DNA of 64,000 nucleotides from Mailhella massiliensis (GCF_900155525.1 NZ_LT706951.1:346507-410506), one strand, 5' to 3'; positions 31,617 through 41,314 are shown, counted from the stretch's first letter. The notes: a model not told the origin generated them from the letters alone. Program-made: numbers and translations.

Positions 31617-33136
31617 TGTCTGTAAAACCGACCCTTTTTCTTATTCTCGACGGCTACGGCCTTGCGCCTGCCGGTCCGGGAAACGCCGCCAGTCTGGCGC
31701 ATACCCCCACGCTTGACCGCCTCTTCTCCATGCCCGGCATGGGGAGGCTGGACGCTTCCGGCCGACAGGTCGGTCTGCCTTCCGGCTTTATCGGCAACTC
31801 CGAAGTGGGGCATCTCAATATCGGCGCGGGCCGCATCGTCTATCAGGACATGACCCGTATCGACATGGCCATTGAAAACGGGGATCTTTTCAGAAATCCC
31901 GTGCTGGTCGACCTGCTGGAAAAGACCCGCGCCCGCGGCGGCCGCATTCATTTCTGCGGCCTTCTGTCCGACGGCGGCGTGCACAGCCATATCAATCACC
32001 TGTTCGCGCTTCTGGAAATGGCTCAGCGCGAGGGCGTGCCCGCGCTTGTTCACGCCTTCCTCGACGGCCGCGACACGCCTCCTTCTTCCGGTATCGACTA
32101 TGTCGCCCGCCTGGAACCCGAGCTGGAAAAAACGGGTGCGAAGCTTGCCGACATGGTGGGCCGCTTCTATGTCATGGACCGCGACAAGCACTGGGAAAGA
32201 GTGGAAGAAGCCTGGACCATGCTTGTGCACGGCAAGGGGGAACGCATCTCCAGCCCCACCGAAGCACTGCGCGCGGCCTATGCCGCAGGAGAAACCGACG
32301 AATTTCTGAAGCCCCGCATTCTGCTCGATCCTTCCGAATCCGTCATCCGCGACGGCGACGGCGTGTTCTGCTTCAACTTCCGTGCCGACCGCGGCCGCGA
32401 GCTGGTGCGCGCCCTGACCGACCCTGATTTCACCGGGTTCGACCGCGGCGTCATGCCCGATATGGCGGGCGTGGCTTCCATGACCTCCTATGAGTCCACG
32501 CTCACCGCGCCGGTGGCCTTCACCAAGGACAATCTGGACAAGACCATGGGCGAACTGGTGTCTTCCATGGGCATGAAGCAGCTGCGCATTGCGGAAACGG
32601 AAAAGTACGCGCATGTCACCTACTTCTTCAGCGGCGGCCGCGAGGCTCCGTTTGAGAACGAAGACCGCATTCTTGTGGAATCTCCCCGCGATGTCGCCAC
32701 CTACGACCTCAAGCCTCAGATGAGCGCCGTGGAAGTGACCGACAAGCTTATCGAGGCCTGGAACAGCGGCAGGTACGATTTCGTGGTGTGCAACCTCGCC
32801 AACCCCGACATGGTGGGACATACCGGCGTGATCGAGGCTGCCGTCAAGGCCTGCGAAACCGTGGACGCCTGTGTGGCCCGCATTGAAAAGGCCGTCATGG
32901 ACAAGGGCGGTATTCTGTGCATCACCGCCGACCACGGCAACGTGGAGAAGATGATCGATGAGGAAGGACGTCCGCAGACGGCCCATACCCTGAACCAGAC
33001 GCCCTTCCTCATTGTGGAGGAGGGAAAGGCTCATCCCGTCGGCAACGGTAAGCTCGGCGACATCATGCCCACCCTCCTTACCCTGTGGGGCGTTCCCGTT
33101 CCCGCAGAAATGACCGGCAACAATCTGCTTGCCTGA
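31616..33136 (+). CDS. gpmI: 2,3-bisphosphoglycerate-independent phosphoglycerate mutase
   Basis: The 506-aa enzyme interconverts 3- and 2-phosphoglycerate in the cytoplasm using two Mn2+ ions. Alkaline-phosphatase-superfamily motifs are present: PTLFLILDGYGLAP, the catalytic serine in GFIGNSEVGHLNIGAG, FLDGRDTPPSS, and CITADHGNVEKMID near the end. Length is standard. The ATG at 31616 overlaps the rsfS stop; AAGGAG lies upstream. Confidence 0.97.
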   Translation: MSVKPTLFLILDGYGLAPAGPGNAASLAHTPTLDRLFSMPGMGRLDASGRQVGLPSGFIGNSEVGHLNIGAGRIVYQDMTRIDMAIENGDLFRNPVLVDLLEKTRARGGRIHFCGLLSDGGVHSHINHLFALLEMAQREGVPALVHAFLDGRDTPPSSGIDYVARLEPELEKTGAKLADMVGRFYVMDRDKHWERVEEAWTMLVHGKGERISSPTEALRAAYAAGETDEFLKPRILLDPSESVIRDGDGVFCFNFRADRGRELVRALTDPDFTGFDRGVMPDMAGVASMTSYESTLTAPVAFTKDNLDKTMGELVSSMGMKQLRIAETEKYAHVTYFFSGGREAPFENEDRILVESPRDVATYDLKPQMSAVEVTDKLIEAWNSGRYDFVVCNLANPDMVGHTGVIEAAVKACETVDACVARIEKAVMDKGGILCITADHGNVEKMIDEEGRPQTAHTLNQTPFLIVEEGKAHPVGNGKLGDIMPTLLTLWGVPVPAEMTGNNLLA

Positions 33137-33142
33137 GAATAC

Positions 33143-33178
33143 GGGCCCCGCAGAGGCGCGGGGCCCTGCGCCTTTTTT
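33143..33178 (+). terminator. Rho-independent terminator after gpmI
   Basis: GGGCCCCGC/GCGGGGCCC stem followed, six bases later, by a six-T run, 6 bp past the gpmI stop. Confidence 0.7.
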
Positions 33179-33201
33179 CTGGAACCTTCATGGAGGATGG
33201 A

Positions 33202-33429
33202 ATGATCCATAGCGAACCGGTCAGGCCTGAAAGCATGGCCATGCTTTTTGTCTACCCCTGCCCGCATTGCGGAAACGAGGTGGTGCTGGTCGCCCCCGTG
33301 CAGCCCATGACGGTGACCTGCGGTTCCTGCCGCAATCGTTTTCCCATCGTTCCGGTGGATGAGCGCACCGTACAGTATGTATATACCATGCTCGGCGACG
33401 GAAGGGCCGCGGTCAGTCCCGGCTTCTGA
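33202..33429 (+). CDS. Small zinc-ribbon protein
   Basis: This 75-aa protein has two CxxC pairs (CPHC and CGSC, 18 residues between them) typical of a zinc ribbon: LFVYPCPHCGNEVVLVAPVQ, then TCGSCRNRF. The start at MIHSEPVRPE is preferred because GGAGG lies 5 bp upstream; an ATG 12 bp earlier is in frame. It sits between two terminators, so it is a single-gene unit. Function unknown. Confidence 0.7.
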   Translation: MIHSEPVRPESMAMLFVYPCPHCGNEVVLVAPVQPMTVTCGSCRNRFPIVPVDERTVQYVYTMLGDGRAAVSPGF

Positions 33430-33448
33430 ACAGGTTCCCCGGCATACG

Positions 33449-33473
33449 GCCTGCCTTTCGGCAGGCTTTTTTT
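33449..33473 (+). terminator. Rho-independent terminator after the zinc-ribbon gene
   Basis: GCCTGCC, loop TTTC, GGCAGGC, then seven T residues. Confidence 0.92.
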
Positions 33474-33828
33474 ATCGGCAAAACTTGCTATTGTAAGCAA
33501 TATTGAATAGAATATCATCATATTAATATATGAATGAGGAAGCGTATTCGATGCTGCCGTGCTGCGGGGCATGATGCCCGACGCACAGGGTGTTGCGCCC
33601 TGTGCCTGAGCAATGCCGCATTTCTGCCGGAGGTTCTGCCCGGACAGGCTTTTTTTCAGGCTTTTTGAAAGGAAAAGCCGGGAAATACGGCGCCGGTCTC
33701 CGTTTCCGGCTGCGCTTCCGAATTGTCCGGTCGGCGCTGTTTTGCGAGGCGGTAGGCACGCATATCTTCCACCTCACGGCGGACATGCGCAGTATGGAGG
33801 CCGGAGGAAAACTTCACCGGGGAGATGT
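33474..33828. other. Intergenic region upstream of the YczE/YitT-type gene
   Basis: About 355 bp without a recognisable gene. The first 70 bp are strikingly AT-rich compared with the rest of the window and probably hold the promoter for the gene at 33829. Confidence 0.5.
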
Positions 33829-34485
33829 ATGAAGACAAACATTTCCAGAGAGCGCGTGAAACGCTGGGTCGTTTTTTTTCTCAGCCTGTTCTTCATGGGG
33901 AACGGCATCGCTCTTGTCACCAACGCTCAGCTCGGCACGACGCCCATTTCCAGCGTGCCGTATGTCATCGCCAGAATTTTCGGCATATCCATGGGAACGG
34001 GAACTTTTTGCATCAATGTTCTCATGCTGCTTGCGCAGATTCCCCTTCTGGGAAAGACGTTCCGAGCTCGACAGTTTCTCCAGCTTCCGTGCGTGTTCGT
34101 CTTCAGCCTGTTCATCGATCTGGGGTTGTGGCTCAGCCATGCCTTTATTCCCGAGGCATGGCTCATGCGCATGGCCATGACGCTCACAGGCTGCGTCATC
34201 ATGGCGTTCGGCATCATGCTGGAAATTGCCAGCAGCACCACGGTCATTCCCGGGGAAGGCTTCGTACTGGCGCTGGCCTACAGAACCAGGCTGCCTTTCG
34301 GGAACCTCAAGGTCATCAACGACGTCACGCTCGTCTGCATCGCCGCGCTGCTCGGATGGCTCTGTCTGAACGGTATAGAGGGCCTGCGGGAAGGCACCGT
34401 GGTTACGGCTGTTCTGACGGGGGTGTTCATCCGTTTCTTCAGTCGTATCTTCCGTATGCGCATAGAACACTGGTTTAAGCGATAA
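33829..34485 (+). CDS. YczE/YyaS/YitT-type integral membrane protein
   Basis: The 218-aa protein has five or six transmembrane helices and the family features RWVVFFLSLFFMGNGIALVT, LGTTPISSVPYVIAR and VIPGEGFVLALAYRT. The start at 33829 has GGGGAG upstream. Members of this family are poorly characterised membrane proteins in bacteria. It lies just before tRNA-Arg. Confidence 0.8.
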   Translation: MKTNISRERVKRWVVFFLSLFFMGNGIALVTNAQLGTTPISSVPYVIARIFGISMGTGTFCINVLMLLAQIPLLGKTFRARQFLQLPCVFVFSLFIDLGLWLSHAFIPEAWLMRMAMTLTGCVIMAFGIMLEIASSTTVIPGEGFVLALAYRTRLPFGNLKVINDVTLVCIAALLGWLCLNGIEGLREGTVVTAVLTGVFIRFFSRIFRMRIEHWFKR

Positions 34486-34499
34486 CATGAAATTTTTGC

Positions 34500-34528
34500 T
34501 TGACCCCGCGGCCAAGCTTCACTACAAC
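34500..34528 (+). promoter_or_regulatory. Sigma-70-type promoter of tRNA-Arg
   Basis: TTGACC, 17-bp spacer, TACAAC; the -10 ends 9 bp before the tRNA 5' end. Confidence 0.65.
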
Positions 34529-34537
34529 ACAAGGAGC

Positions 34538-34614
<77 letters not shown>

Positions 34615-34622
34615 GATATTTC

Positions 34623-34660
34623 AAGGGGTTATGCTGTTGAAGCATGGCCCCTTCTTTTTT
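34623..34660 (+). terminator. Rho-independent terminator after tRNA-Arg
   Basis: A two-part stem (AAGGGG..ATGCT with AGCAT..CCCCTT) followed by CTTTTTT. Confidence 0.85.
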
Positions 34661-35178
34661 GTGCATACCGTCCTGTGCATACGGCGCGGTCTGAGGCTTT
34701 TCCTGTTGTTTTCCCCGGCCGTTGAAAGGAGCTTCATGAAAAGTTCCCGTCGGTCCGTTGTTCAACGCTGCAGCGGAGACAGCGCAGGGCGGAGCATCCT
34801 CCATGAAGGAATCTTCTCCAGTCGTTCCGTTCTTTCGTCGTGCTCTGTTTGTACCTTATACGGCGTTACTTTTCCACGAAGGCATCGTCCTGCGATATTG
34901 CGTGACAAGGAGCAGAATCAGTTTTTCTTGGTCTGTCCGAAGAAACGCCGATGCGCCGGAAGGGAAGCGGTTCGAGGTCGCCGCGAGCGGAGCAGAACGT
35001 CTTGTTCTGTCTGACCGAACATCCGTCCGCGTTTTTGAGGCGTCTCCCGTCTGCCGTCGGCGGACGTTTCGTATGCGGAAGACTGCCGGGTAATCCATAC
35101 GTCTGTGGAAAGTCCGGCTTTTTCTTCTTTGCCCTGAGTAAGAAGAAAAATAGAATGATCATGAGATAAGGAGATGAC
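34661..35178. other. Stretch of about 520 bp without a recognised gene
   Basis: Only overlapping short frames on both strands, none with a ribosome site and protein-like composition. The final 20 bp carry the ribosome site of the next gene. Confidence 0.5.
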
Positions 35179-35559
35179 ATGGAACATTATCATCTGGAGA
35201 AAAGAAAATATTTCGAGTATAAAGGATACAAAGGACATTACGCGCTCATGGTCACGGCAGACTGGCAGGTGGTGCTGGCAGACCTGTGTCCCCCTTCAGA
35301 CGGCTGGGGAGGCCATGAGCCTGTGACCTTTGCCCATCCCGTTTATCCCGTCCTTGCCAGCATGGTCTATCGCTGGGCCGTGCGGGAATTTCTGAACTGG
35401 CTGTACGCCTGCCGTCCGCCCAGTTTCTGGTTCTCTACCGATGGTCAGGAGAACCGTCGCGCATTGTACATGCGCTATGCCTTTAAACTCGAAGAACGGG
35501 GCTACGTCTGCTACGCCTCCGATGATGACAGGTTTTACTTTGTTCGACGCGCGGATTAA
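35179..35559 (+). CDS. Orphan hypothetical protein
   Basis: A 126-aa cytoplasmic protein, rich in Tyr, Trp and Phe (for example HYHLEKRKYFEYKGYKGHYA, WGGHEPVTFAHPVYPVLASM and YASDDDRFYFVRRAD). AAGGAG is well placed before the ATG, so it is probably expressed. I recognise no family. It stands alone between tRNA-Arg and the second tRNA block. Its base composition is lower in GC than its neighbours, which fits acquisition. Confidence 0.65.
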   Translation: MEHYHLEKRKYFEYKGYKGHYALMVTADWQVVLADLCPPSDGWGGHEPVTFAHPVYPVLASMVYRWAVREFLNWLYACRPPSFWFSTDGQENRRALYMRYAFKLEERGYVCYASDDDRFYFVRRAD

Positions 35560-35600
35560 AAAAAGAAGCCATGCGACGCTGTTCCGCATGGCTTCCGTGC
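35560..35600 (-). terminator. Hairpin with minus-strand U-tract after the orphan gene
   Basis: An 11-bp stem GAAGCCATGCG/CGCATGGCTTC at 35565-35595. Read on the minus strand it is followed by seven T residues; on the plus strand no T-run follows. It may end the orphan gene or a minus-strand transcript from 35600-36150. Confidence 0.6.
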
Positions 35601-36151
35601 TTATTGAAAACCGTCTTTTTGCCCTGATGTTTCATCATGTTCCATGCACAGGGCAAACTGCCTTCCGGCCTGTTTCAGGGAGAAGTCGCCCCCCGCAGAA
35701 TACCCGGCCTCAATCGTTGTTGTCCTTTCTTCCGTTCTCTTGCCTGATTGAAGCCATGACGTTCACCTGCTGAGGCAGGGGCGTTCTCGTCCGATACCAT
35801 TTTTGCGATGACATCATTCAGAGGGAAGGAGTCGCGGTCGTCCTTAAGAGAAGAAAAGGCGCATGTTTTCCCGCGTGCGACGTCGACGGCGCATCTGGAT
35901 TTACCATGAAGGCTTTTTGACGATCTGCGGCTACACGAGACCGGAAGTTTTCTTTGTGATAAAGCCGGGGGAAAGCGGCGCGCAGTCTTGCTCAGTCATA
36001 TTTTTTCATCGTCTTGCTGGGCTTCCGGCAGCATTCCATGTGACATATCGGAGCGTTGCATCTGGCCGGGGCCGGAGAGCATTCCTGCAGGAGCCGTGCG
36101 GCTTATGCCGGCGCCATGTGATGGGGCTCCAGTGTTCTGGAGGGGAGGGCT
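35601..36151. other. Stretch of about 550 bp without a recognised gene
   Basis: No supported gene. It lies between a hairpin whose U-tract points left and the second tRNA block, so a minus-strand non-coding transcript is possible but unproven. Confidence 0.45.
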
Positions 36152-36157
36152 TTAACA

Positions 36158-36191
36158 GAAAAAGGGAGTAACGAATCATCGTTACTCCCTT
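36158..36191 (-). terminator. Rho-independent terminator of the tRNA-Thr/Pro unit, copy 2
   Basis: The same 13-bp stem as in copy 1 but with the loop read as ATCA on the plus strand, the reverse complement of copy 1's TGAT. Confidence 0.85.
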
Positions 36192-36200
36192 GGAAATTTC

Positions 36201-36277
36201 TGGTCGGGATGACTAGATTTGAACTAGCGACCCCTTGAACCCCATTCAAGTGCGCTCCCAGACTGCGCTACATCCCG
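36201..36277 (-). tRNA. tRNA-Pro(GGG), copy 2
   Basis: Identical in sequence to the tRNA at 30145-30221; anticodon GGG, CCA encoded. Confidence 0.95.
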
Positions 36278-36299
36278 ACTCTGGAACCGAAGAAGGAAA

Positions 36300-36375
<76 letters not shown>

Positions 36376-36398
36376 ATTTCGTCTCTCGGCGAGGTATG

Positions 36399-36427
36399 TA
36401 ATTAGCAGGATGGGGGGGGAGTGTCAA
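36399..36427 (-). promoter_or_regulatory. Sigma-70-type promoter of tRNA unit copy 2
   Basis: Minus strand TTGACA, 17-bp spacer, TAATTA. It is a stronger match than copy 1's promoter and unrelated to it in the spacer, so the two copies are driven independently. Confidence 0.7.
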
Positions 36428-36820
36428 GCATTTTCCTCTTCTTTTTTTCGGAAAAGATAAAAAAGGTATTTCGGCGGTCGGAACCCTGCGCAAGAAAGAG
36501 AGTTTTTCGCCGGGAGTGCGTGGCATATCCGGCTCTGCCCGCAGGGCATACATGAGCAGTCTTCTGCCGGAGCCGGAGAAAAGGTTCCCCTCCCTGCGGA
36601 AGGAGATAGCCGCTCCGTACCTTGCAGGCCGATTTTCGGGCTTGCCACCGGGGAAGGGGGAATACGGGAAAAACGGTGTGCCGTAACCGTTTTTTGGAAT
36701 TTTCCGCAGAGGATGTACTTGCCTCCCGGCTGGAAAATGGGCAAAAGAGTGTGTTGGCGCTTCTCTTATGATCGACATAAAGGTGGCTTTATGCCGGAAT
36801 TCAGCGCGTAAGGAGTGTAT
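36428..36820. other. Intergenic region upstream of the AbgT-type transporter gene
   Basis: About 390 bp with no gene that I can support. AAGGAG at 36810-36814 serves the next gene; no clear promoter was found. Confidence 0.5.
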
Positions 36821-38377
36821 ATGCCTAAAACAGAACAGCCCATGGGGGCCATGAACCGGTTTTTGAACGCTGTGGAAGCGGCAGGCAATAAGTTGCCCCA
36901 TATCACCATGCTCTTCATTTATGCACTGGTGATAGCTATCGTCCTTTCCTTCCTGCTTTCGTTTATTTCTTTTAATTATAAGCATCCGAGCACGGGCGAG
37001 ACCATCAGAGTGCTCAACATGCTGAGCCCGGAAAATCTGCTCGACCTTGTGGTCTCCTCGGTCAGGAATTTCATGAACTTCCCCCCGCTCGGCATGACCA
37101 TTGTCGCGACCATGGGCATCGGCATAGCGGAAGGCAGCGGCTTCATCCATGTCTTTCTTAAAAAGCTGCTGAGCATCATTCCCCGCAGAATACTCACTCC
37201 TGCCGTCATTTTCGTTTCCATTCTCTGCCATATCGTGTCCGACTCCGCCTATGTGGTGCTGATGCCGGTTTCCGCCCTGATTTTCTATTCCTGCGGTCGT
37301 CATCCTCTGGCGGGCATAGCCTGTTCCTTTGCGGGCCTTGCCGGCGGCTTCACCGCAAGCTACACCCCTTCCATCATTGATCCCGTCATGCAGAGCTTCA
37401 CGCAGGCTGCCGCGCAGACCATCGATCCCGGCTATTCCGTCAACGTGCTCTGCAACTATTTCTATGCGCTCGGAGGCACCTTCTTCGTCATCGCCGCATG
37501 TTGGTATGTCACCGACAAGATCGTGGAACCCCGGCTGCGCATGACCATGCCTCTGGACAGCGGCCTGGAAAACGATCCCGACCTGCAGCTCAACCCCATC
37601 AGCGCCGAAGAAAACAGTGCGTTCCGCAAGGCCTGCTGGGCCTGGGCGACCTTCATCCTTATCTTCTTCGCCCTCTGCTGGCCGGAACATTCCCTGTTCC
37701 GTGCTCCCGACGGCAGCCTGACCAGCCCCAAGGCCCCGGCCATGCAGGCCATCGTGCCCCTGCTGTTCCTGTTCTTCGCCGTGCCCGGCATGGTGTACGG
37801 CTATGCTTCCAGAAGCTTTAAAAGCAGCACGGACGTCATCAAGTCCATGGAACATGTGCTGACCATGCTGCTTTCCTTCATCGTGTTCGCCTTCTTCGCC
37901 GCGCAGTTTCTCTATGTGTTCGGCAAGTCCAATATCGGCACGCTGCTGGCCATTGCGGGCGCGGAATTTCTGAAGAACATGGGCCTGCCTTCCGGCTGCA
38001 CGCTGTTCGGCATCATTCTGCTTACCGGTATGCTGAACATCCTCATCACGTCCGCCACGTCCAAGTGGGCCATTCTTTCCACCATCTTCGTGCCCATGCT
38101 CATGATGCTGGGCATTTCCCCGGAACTTACGCAGGCGGCCTTCCGTGTGAGCGATTCCGCCGTGAACGTTTCCACGCCGCTTTTCCCGTTCTATCCGCTG
38201 CTCATCATGTACTGCCAGAAGTATGCCAAATCCACCGGCGTGGGCACGCTCTGTTCCATGATGCTGCCCTATACGCTGGCGCTGCTCGTGGTGCTCACCG
38301 CAGTACTGTATGTGTACTGGATGATCGGCATTCCTCTCGGCTTCGACAGCGGCTATGTGTATCCTCCTGTGAGATAA
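36821..38377 (+). CDS. AbgT-family transporter (p-aminobenzoyl-glutamate type)
   Basis: This 518-aa inner-membrane carrier has the AbgT pattern of about eleven or more helices. It contains LPHITMLFIYALVIAIVLSF, GIGIAEGSGFIHVFLKKLL, SAYVVLMPVSALIF and TSATSKWAILSTIFVPMLM. Family members move p-aminobenzoyl-glutamate or sulfonamides. The start at MPKTEQP has AAGGAG 6 bp upstream. Peptidase T follows 150 bp later, so uptake of a dipeptide-like substrate followed by hydrolysis is plausible. Confidence 0.88.
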   Translation: MPKTEQPMGAMNRFLNAVEAAGNKLPHITMLFIYALVIAIVLSFLLSFISFNYKHPSTGETIRVLNMLSPENLLDLVVSSVRNFMNFPPLGMTIVATMGIGIAEGSGFIHVFLKKLLSIIPRRILTPAVIFVSILCHIVSDSAYVVLMPVSALIFYSCGRHPLAGIACSFAGLAGGFTASYTPSIIDPVMQSFTQAAAQTIDPGYSVNVLCNYFYALGGTFFVIAACWYVTDKIVEPRLRMTMPLDSGLENDPDLQLNPISAEENSAFRKACWAWATFILIFFALCWPEHSLFRAPDGSLTSPKAPAMQAIVPLLFLFFAVPGMVYGYASRSFKSSTDVIKSMEHVLTMLLSFIVFAFFAAQFLYVFGKSNIGTLLAIAGAEFLKNMGLPSGCTLFGIILLTGMLNILITSATSKWAILSTIFVPMLMMLGISPELTQAAFRVSDSAVNVSTPLFPFYPLLIMYCQKYAKSTGVGTLCSMMLPYTLALLVVLTAVLYVYWMIGIPLGFDSGYVYPPVR

Positions 38378-38528
38378 CGTCCGGGGGGCGGCCGCGGAAA
38401 GCGCGGTTTCCGCCGTTCTGTGCTCCGTATCCTTGCGGTGCGGCGGGCCGGAGCATGGTTTCCGGTTCCGCCGCGGCAAAGGCGTCGACGGGGCTTTTCA
38501 TTCAACCAGTCAAAGAAAGGCAAAAATC

Positions 38529-39764
38529 ATGGAACATCAGTATGCCGGCGAGCTTACGGAACGCTTCCTGCGTTATGTGGCCGTTGCTTCCGAAAGCGAT
38601 CCTTCGGCGGGAGTGGTCCCCAGCAGCGAAGGTCAGCGTGAACTGGCCCGTCTTCTGGAAGGCGAGCTGCGCGCCATGGGACTTGAGGAGATAGAACTGG
38701 ATGAACATGCCGTTCTTACGGCGTATCTGCCCGGCAACGTGCCCGGTGCGCCTGCCATCGGCTTTGTGGCGCATCTGGATACGGTGCCTGTTTCCCTTTC
38801 TCCCGAAGTGCATCCCCAGGTGCTCCGCTATGAAGGCGGAGATGTCTGCCTGAACGCGGAAAAGGATATCTGGCTGCGTCTTTCCGAACATCCCGAGCTT
38901 GCCGCCTACGCCGGGCAGGACATTGTGTTCACCGACGGTACCAGCGTGCTCGGCGCAGACAACAAGGCGGCCATCGCCAATGTGATGACCATGCTGCACG
39001 CCATGACCTCGCAGTCCCTGCCGCACGGCGATATCCGCGTGGCCTTCGTGCCCGATGAGGAAATCGGACTTTGCGGTTCCAAGCTCATGAATCTTGAGAA
39101 GTTCAGGGTGGATTTCGCCTACACCATCGACTGCTGCGCCGTGGGCGAACTGGTGTGCGAAACTTTCAACGCAGGCAGCGTGCTTTTCGAGATTCAGGGC
39201 GTGACGGCGCATCCCATGTCCGCCAAGGGCGTGCTGGTCAATCCTCTGCTCGTCGCGGCCGACATCATCGCCTGCTTCGACCGCAAGCAGACCCCGGAAC
39301 ATACCGACGGCATGGAAGGCTACTGGTGGTTCACCGGAGCCGAGGCCAACGACAGCCGCTGCGTGTTGCGCATGAATATTCGTGACTTCGATAAGGAAGG
39401 CTACGAAGCCCGCAAGAAGTATGTGCTGGATGTGGTGGACTTCATGCGCATCCGTCACAAGAGGGCCGGCATCAAGGTGACCATAACGGATGTGTACGGC
39501 AATATCAGCGACTCCATCGGAGAAGACCGCGCCCCCATCGACCTCATGTACGAAGCTGCGCGTGAAATCGGCGTGGAACCCAGGACCATAGCCATGCGCG
39601 GCGGCACCGACGGTTCCGTGCTTTCCGCAAAGGGACTCGTTACGCCCAACTACTTTACCGGAGGGCTGAACTTCCATTCCAATGCGGAATTTCTTCCCAT
39701 TCCTTCGCTGTGCAAGTCGCTGGACATGACGTTCAAGATTCTTGAACTCGCCGCGAAGCGCTAG
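38529..39764 (+). CDS. pepT: Peptidase T (tripeptide aminopeptidase, M20B)
   Basis: The 411-aa zinc aminopeptidase releases the N-terminal residue of tripeptides in the cytoplasm. Dinuclear zinc motifs are visible: FVAHLDTVPVS, FTDGTSVLGADNKAAIANVM and FVPDEEIGLCGS. IDCCAVGELVCETFNAGS and the C-terminal NYFTGGLNFHSNAEFLPI also match. Length is typical of PepT. The start is fixed by loss of similarity upstream and by an AAAGG site. Confidence 0.95.
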   Translation: MEHQYAGELTERFLRYVAVASESDPSAGVVPSSEGQRELARLLEGELRAMGLEEIELDEHAVLTAYLPGNVPGAPAIGFVAHLDTVPVSLSPEVHPQVLRYEGGDVCLNAEKDIWLRLSEHPELAAYAGQDIVFTDGTSVLGADNKAAIANVMTMLHAMTSQSLPHGDIRVAFVPDEEIGLCGSKLMNLEKFRVDFAYTIDCCAVGELVCETFNAGSVLFEIQGVTAHPMSAKGVLVNPLLVAADIIACFDRKQTPEHTDGMEGYWWFTGAEANDSRCVLRMNIRDFDKEGYEARKKYVLDVVDFMRIRHKRAGIKVTITDVYGNISDSIGEDRAPIDLMYEAAREIGVEPRTIAMRGGTDGSVLSAKGLVTPNYFTGGLNFHSNAEFLPIPSLCKSLDMTFKILELAAKR

Positions 39765-40072
39765 ACTCGGGAGTGCGGGGCGTCCGTAGTCCGGGAGCTT
39801 CGCGGAGAGAAGCAGAAACGCCGTATGCCGGGATTCCGGCATACGGCGTTTTTCCATGGAAAAAAGGGATGGTCCGTGCCTTGGTCAGGATATGTTTTTC
39901 CTGCACGACTGCCGCAGGTCTTTGCCGGACGCGACATCTGCCTTGCGCGGGCGGCAGCATGACCGCAGGGACGATGTTCCGGGGGAACGAAGGAGGTGCG
40001 GCTTCCGGGGAAAGCGTTCAATGCGGGGATGACGGTGAGGGAGAAGCGGCGGAAAAGAGAGATTCCCGGCAA
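39765..40072. other. Convergent intergenic region after pepT
   Basis: About 308 bp between convergent genes, empty apart from the terminator at 39817-39853. Confidence 0.55.
39817..39853 (+). terminator. Strong terminator between convergent genes
   Basis: A 15-bp stem (AACGCCGTATGCCGG and its complement) with a four-base loop, followed by TTTTT on the plus strand. Confidence 0.9.
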
Positions 40073-40996
40073 TCAGTGCTTTTTCACCCGGCTCATGCCC
40101 GGCAGATGAATCATGCCCGGAACGAAGTGCCCGACGCGTATGAGGCAGAGCATCACGCCCATGAGAATGAGCGCACTGCCGGTCCAGAACGACGGGGTAA
40201 CGGTTTCTCCCAGCAGCAGTATGCCGAGCGCCGTGGCCGAGAGCGGCTGCACGGGGTAGAAGGCGGAACAGGTACCCGCCTCGGTGAGGGAAAGGCTTTC
40301 ATTCCAGAGCAGATGCGCGACGCAGGTACACATGACGGCCATGTGCAGCAGGGCGAGCACGACGCCCGCATCCCAGGCCACGGGAGTGCGTATCAGTTCC
40401 ACGACCGATACGGGCAGCGTGCACACGAGCGCCACGCCCATGCTCCAGGCGGTGATGAGCAGCGGCGGATACCTGTGGCTCATCTTGCGGATGAGTATGG
40501 ATACATACGACCAGAGCAGTACGGAAACAAGGGAAAGAACAATGCCCGCCATCATGCCGGAACCGTGGACGCCGCCGATGATGATATACACCCCCGCCAG
40601 CCCCAGAACGATGCCGGTGATTTTCTGGAAGGTGAGCTTTTCGTGAAGGAGGAGGGCCGCCATGAGCATGATGACGATGGGATTCAGGGAATTGACCAGA
40701 GCGGCGAAGGAGGCGCTGGAAAATTTCGTCCCCAGAAGCTGCAGCACCAGAGCCACGAAATATCCCAGAAAGCCGATGAGGAAAATAGGCCTGTAGTCCT
40801 TTCTTTCTATGGGGCGGTACTTCCTGATGCGTATGAAGAGGAAAAGCAGAAGAAAGGCCACGGCGTAACGCACCAGGGAGACCGTGAACGGGGGAACCTT
40901 GTCCAGAACATACTTTCCGGCCACATAGAGGCTTCCCCAGAGGAAGAAGGTGATGAACAGATACACATAGACAAGTTTTTCATGTTTGAGCGGCAT
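40073..40996 (-). CDS. DMT-superfamily (EamA) transporter
   Basis: The 307-aa protein has ten transmembrane helices in two EamA halves (first: VYLFITFFLWGSLYVAGKYV; second: GMMAGIVLSLVSVLLWSYVS). The LNPIVIMLMAALLLHEKLT helix ends with the usual Glu. GGAGG precedes the ATG at 40996. EamA proteins export small metabolites such as amino acids; the substrate here is not predictable. It stands alone in a leftward orientation. Confidence 0.87.
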   Translation of the reverse strand: MPLKHEKLVYVYLFITFFLWGSLYVAGKYVLDKVPPFTVSLVRYAVAFLLLFLFIRIRKYRPIERKDYRPIFLIGFLGYFVALVLQLLGTKFSSASFAALVNSLNPIVIMLMAALLLHEKLTFQKITGIVLGLAGVYIIIGGVHGSGMMAGIVLSLVSVLLWSYVSILIRKMSHRYPPLLITAWSMGVALVCTLPVSVVELIRTPVAWDAGVVLALLHMAVMCTCVAHLLWNESLSLTEAGTCSAFYPVQPLSATALGILLLGETVTPSFWTGSALILMGVMLCLIRVGHFVPGMIHLPGMSRVKKH

Positions 40997-41314
40997 GGTA
41001 TGCCTCCGGGAGAAAGGGCCGTGTTCACGGCGGTGCAGGGGAACCTTCCCGAAAAGGGAAACGGAAAGAGGCATATACCTCCCCGCCGCGTTTATCAATG
41101 CCCGCACAGGGGGGGGAAGACATTCCGGCGTCAATCCGCGCTGTTTCGGAAAGTTGCGCCAGGAGCCTCATGCAAAGGACACGATGTTTTTCGGCAAAGT
41201 CGGGGAGATTCCCTGTCGTCCGTGACGGAAAGGGCATCCTGCCGGAGCTTTTCCGGAAAGGCATGAAAAAGGCCCCGCTTCATGGAAGCGGGGCCTGAAC
41301 AGTTCGGGAAGATG
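40997..41314. other. Intergenic region between the EamA gene and the YfcC-type gene
   Basis: About 318 bp with no gene, holding only the terminator of the upstream carrier gene. Confidence 0.55.
41266..41296 (-). terminator. Terminator of the YfcC-type carrier gene
   Basis: AGGCCCCGCTTC stem with its complement and a three-base loop, then TTTTT on the minus strand, 19 bp past the stop. Confidence 0.9.
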
